7,239 nt of DNA from an uncultured Acidimicrobiaceae bacterium. Its GTDB lineage: Bacteria > Actinomycetota > Acidimicrobiia > Acidimicrobiales > MedAcidi-G1. The notes beneath the pieces were generated by a model. That model was not told the origin of the DNA. It was given only the letters and a program-made list of their open reading frames with translations, and did no database searches. Positions 6,031 to 7,239 of the stretch are shown piece after piece (the first letter of the stretch is position 1; every line of letters begins with the position of its first letter). Position numbers and translations under genes: made by a program. The stretch covers positions 1-7,239 of the forward strand of contig CAJXIS010000105.1 in NCBI GenBank assembly GCA_913054115.1. Direction: 5' to 3'.

Positions 6031-7095
6031 TCAGGAGGGGTCACCGGGAGGCAGGGGATCATCACAGGGATCCACGTCGAACTTCGGATCCGACCGCCAG
6101 GCCCCGTCCTCCCAGCCGACACCGACCGTGACCCCGTGATCCGCCGCGATCGCCTCGGCGACGACGCGGCCGGCCAACTCCGAACCCTCCCGACAGAGGT
6201 GGACACCATCGACCTTGCGAATGGGCCAGATCACGCCGTTGCGCTCGACCAGGCGGACGTGCTGGCCATCCTGGCTGAATGCTGGCGTGAGGTCCACGAT
6301 GAGCACCCGCTCATCCCTCTTGCCGAGTTCGACGACCAGACGGTTGAGCCGTTCGGGCGACGCCTCGTCAGGTGGGGCCGGCAGCATCGTGAGCCAGTAG
6401 ACGTCAGCACCGTCGATGGCGAGGACTGCGACGGCGACGTCCATGAGGAACGCGAACTGTTCCTCCCAGTCGGCATCGGTCGGCGTGGGTCGCCGGAGAC
6501 CCCCGGCGACGACGCCCTCCTCGATGTCCCAGACACCCGCCTGGAGCACGACCACATCGGGTCGGACCTCCGCGACGAACTCGGCCCACGCCTCCCACCA
6601 GGGGAACACCGGCCAGCGGCTCAGTCCGAATCCGACCTGGGTGCGGTTGGCCACGTCGACGAGGCCCGTGCCCTCCAGTGCGGCCGTCAGCCCGGGCTCG
6701 ATCTCGTAGGTGACGCTGTCTCCGAGCACCAGGACGCGCAGCGGATCGTCGGTCGTCGGGATCCGCCCCCGGTGTGGCGGCGCCGTCGTGGAAGTCGTGG
6801 TTGTGGCCGGAACCGTCGTCGTGGTTGTGGCCGGCAACGTCGTCGTGGTTGTCGTTGTCGGAGACGTCGTGGTGGATGTCGTCGTCGCGGCGGGAGCTGT
6901 CGTCGTCGTGGTGGATGTCGTCGTGGTGGATGTCGTCGTGGTGGATGTCGTCGTGGCAGACGATGTGGTGGAGGCAATCCGGCCACTTTGCCCATCGACG
7001 GGCAGCCCGCCTCCGCCGCAGGCGAACAAGGTGCAGAGGCCGAGCCAGATCATCAGCCTCCCCTGACTGCGACCAGAGCGACCAAGTCTCACCAC
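6031..7095 (-). CDS. Thr-rich lipoprotein with an SGNH/GDSL hydrolase domain
   Basis: The 354-residue protein starts with a basic segment and hydrophobic core ending in the lipobox LFAC, so Cys26 would be lipidated and the protein anchored outside the membrane. Residues about 43-105 are a Thr-dominated linker with Ser, Pro and Ala, probably extended and perhaps glycosylated. The SGNH hydrolase domain spans about 118-320: VLVLGDSVTYE supplies nucleophile Ser127 (block I), GFGLSRW the block II Gly, and VDGVHL the catalytic Asp296 and His299 (block V). Block III reads LQAGVWDI, lacking the usual Asn, as in SGNH domains linked to OafA-type acyltransferases. This suggests de-esterification or acyl transfer on envelope glycans, but the substrate is inferred, not shown. 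The GTG at 7095 (or the adjacent GTG 7092) is chosen because it keeps a basic signal-peptide start; ATG 7053 would remove it. Neither GTG has a well-spaced ribosome site (see the mini-ORF). The gene is followed by the VIT1-like gene after 41 nt. Confidence 0.88.
   Translation of the reverse strand: MVRLGRSGRSQGRLMIWLGLCTLFACGGGGLPVDGQSGRIASTTSSATTTSTTTTSTTTTSTTTTTAPAATTTSTTTSPTTTTTTTLPATTTTTVPATTTTSTTAPPHRGRIPTTDDPLRVLVLGDSVTYEIEPGLTAALEGTGLVDVANRTQVGFGLSRWPVFPWWEAWAEFVAEVRPDVVVLQAGVWDIEEGVVAGGLRRPTPTDADWEEQFAFLMDVAVAVLAIDGADVYWLTMLPAPPDEASPERLNRLVVELGKRDERVLIVDLTPAFSQDGQHVRLVERNGVIWPIRKVDGVHLCREGSELAGRVVAEAIAADHGVTVGVGWEDGAWRSDPKFDVDPCDDPLPPGDPS
6794..6961 (-). repeat. Tandem simple repeats encoding the Thr-rich linker
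   Basis: Two repeat types sit in frame within the SGNH gene. Copies of 24 bp at 6794-6817 and 6818-6841 (differing at two positions) encode PATTT-type octapeptides. Units of 15 bp at 6902-6916, 6917-6931 and 6932-6946 are identical, with a diverging fourth at 6947-6961, and encode TTSTT-like pentapeptides. Since both periods are multiples of three, copy-number change alters linker length without breaking the frame. Confidence 0.85.
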
Positions 7096-7109
7096 CTCGT
7101 CGACTCCAT
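7089..7109 (-). CDS. Candidate six-codon leader ORF overlapping the SGNH start
   Basis: ATG 7109 opens a frame reading MESTRW and ending at TGA 7091-7089. It is preceded by a perfect AGGAGG (7124-7119) at 9-nt spacing, the best ribosome site in the region, while the SGNH GTG has none at a proper distance. The stop overlaps the SGNH start region (GTGGTGA), so a ribosome finishing the mini-ORF could restart on the GTG. Alternatives are a one-base error separating the true ATG start from the SGNH frame, or a fortuitous ATG. Confidence 0.35.
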   Translation of the reverse strand: MESTRW

Positions 7110-7218
7110 GGTTGGCCGCCTCCTCACACCGTTCCGGGAGGTCCGCACCCTACGACCCGGATGTTGCTGCCCCGCTGGCGCGCCACGGCCGCACCTCGAC
7201 ACTAGGTTTTGCGGCCCG
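7096..7218. promoter_or_regulatory. Divergent intergenic region at the right edge
   Basis: Toward the SGNH gene, TAGGGT (7152-7147, minus strand) is a plausible -10, giving a leader of about 45 nt with the AGGAGG site and mini-ORF. Toward the right, TAGGTT (7203-7208, plus strand) lies 10 nt before ATG 7219. A perfect 10-bp palindrome TGGCGCGCCA (7176-7185) sits between the two boxes and could be an operator, though such strings arise easily in GC-rich DNA. No clear -35 is present for either direction. Confidence 0.35.
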
Positions 7219-7239
7219 ATGACCGATCCCCTGCTCACA
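7219..7239 (+). CDS. Possible start of a gene running off the right edge
   Basis: ATG 7219 opens the frame MTDPLLT to the end of the window. It is supported only by the TAGGTT box 10 nt upstream, consistent with a leaderless or nearly leaderless start, and by lying across an intergenic gap from a divergent gene. Seven codons are too few to name a product or to prove coding. Confidence 0.35.

Noticed and set aside
6781..6961. CRISPR-like spacing of repeats
   Set aside because: Units are 15 and 24 bp, directly adjacent without unique spacers, and codon-aligned within a gene; they are coding tandem repeats.
6710..7066. A plus-strand frame rich in Val (VVVVDVV runs) opposite the Thr linker
   Set aside because: It is the complement of the Thr/Ser codons of the SGNH lipoprotein. 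The minus-strand frame has a lipobox and catalytic blocks, so the Val-rich frame is a shadow.
7176..7185. Palindrome TGGCGCGCCA as a definite operator
   Set aside because: A 10-bp GC palindrome occurs often by chance at this composition, and no second copy or neighbouring regulator gene supports it. It is mentioned only as part of the intergenic region.

Overview
The window is GC-rich (about two thirds by eye, with strong G/C preference at third codon positions) and looks like the chromosome of a high-GC actinobacterium. The methionine aminopeptidase has the proline-rich N-terminal extension of the mycobacterial type Ic enzyme. Starts are a mix of ATG and GTG, and TANNNT -10 boxes often sit 6-7 nt before the start codon, as in leaderless actinobacterial mRNAs. 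An Acidimicrobiia-like marine or freshwater lineage is my guess, but the sequence does not prove the rank. There is no integrase, transposase, rRNA, tRNA or CRISPR array; this is ordinary chromosomal housekeeping and accessory content.

Layout. Positions 1-74 (+) hold the last 23 codons of an Fpg/Nei DNA glycosylase (second half of its zinc finger). Positions 172-1848 (+) hold a secreted coiled-coil plus DUF3048 (YerB-like) protein whose frame is broken by a single in-frame TAG at 1237-1239. The stop sits where the family normally has an aromatic residue, and the rest of the domain continues intact in the same frame to 1848. Converging on it are map (1877-2806, -) and, just upstream of map, a MaoC-type hydratase (2849-3304, -). 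Across a 107-nt divergent intergenic region lies a ZnT9-like cation diffusion facilitator (3412-4332, +), which converges with a short-chain dehydrogenase/reductase (4340-5182, -). Further upstream on the minus strand are a VIT1/CCC1 family transporter (5285-5989) and a Thr-rich SGNH/GDSL lipoprotein (6031-7095). The right edge has a divergent promoter region and perhaps the first codons of a + strand gene at 7219.

How the genes fit together. There is no single pathway. Two metal-transport families (CDF efflux, VIT1/CCC1) and two cell-envelope proteins (DUF3048, SGNH) lie among housekeeping and lipid/redox enzymes. Most genes seem to have their own promoter, even where same-strand gaps are only 41-42 nt, so long operons are not evident.

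Points most worth a second look are the in-frame amber codon in the DUF3048 gene, the repeated TANNNT-N6/7-start arrangement, the SDR with a non-canonical catalytic tetrad, and a six-codon mini-ORF with a perfect Shine-Dalgarno sequence overlapping the SGNH start. I do not see a convincing new multi-gene system.
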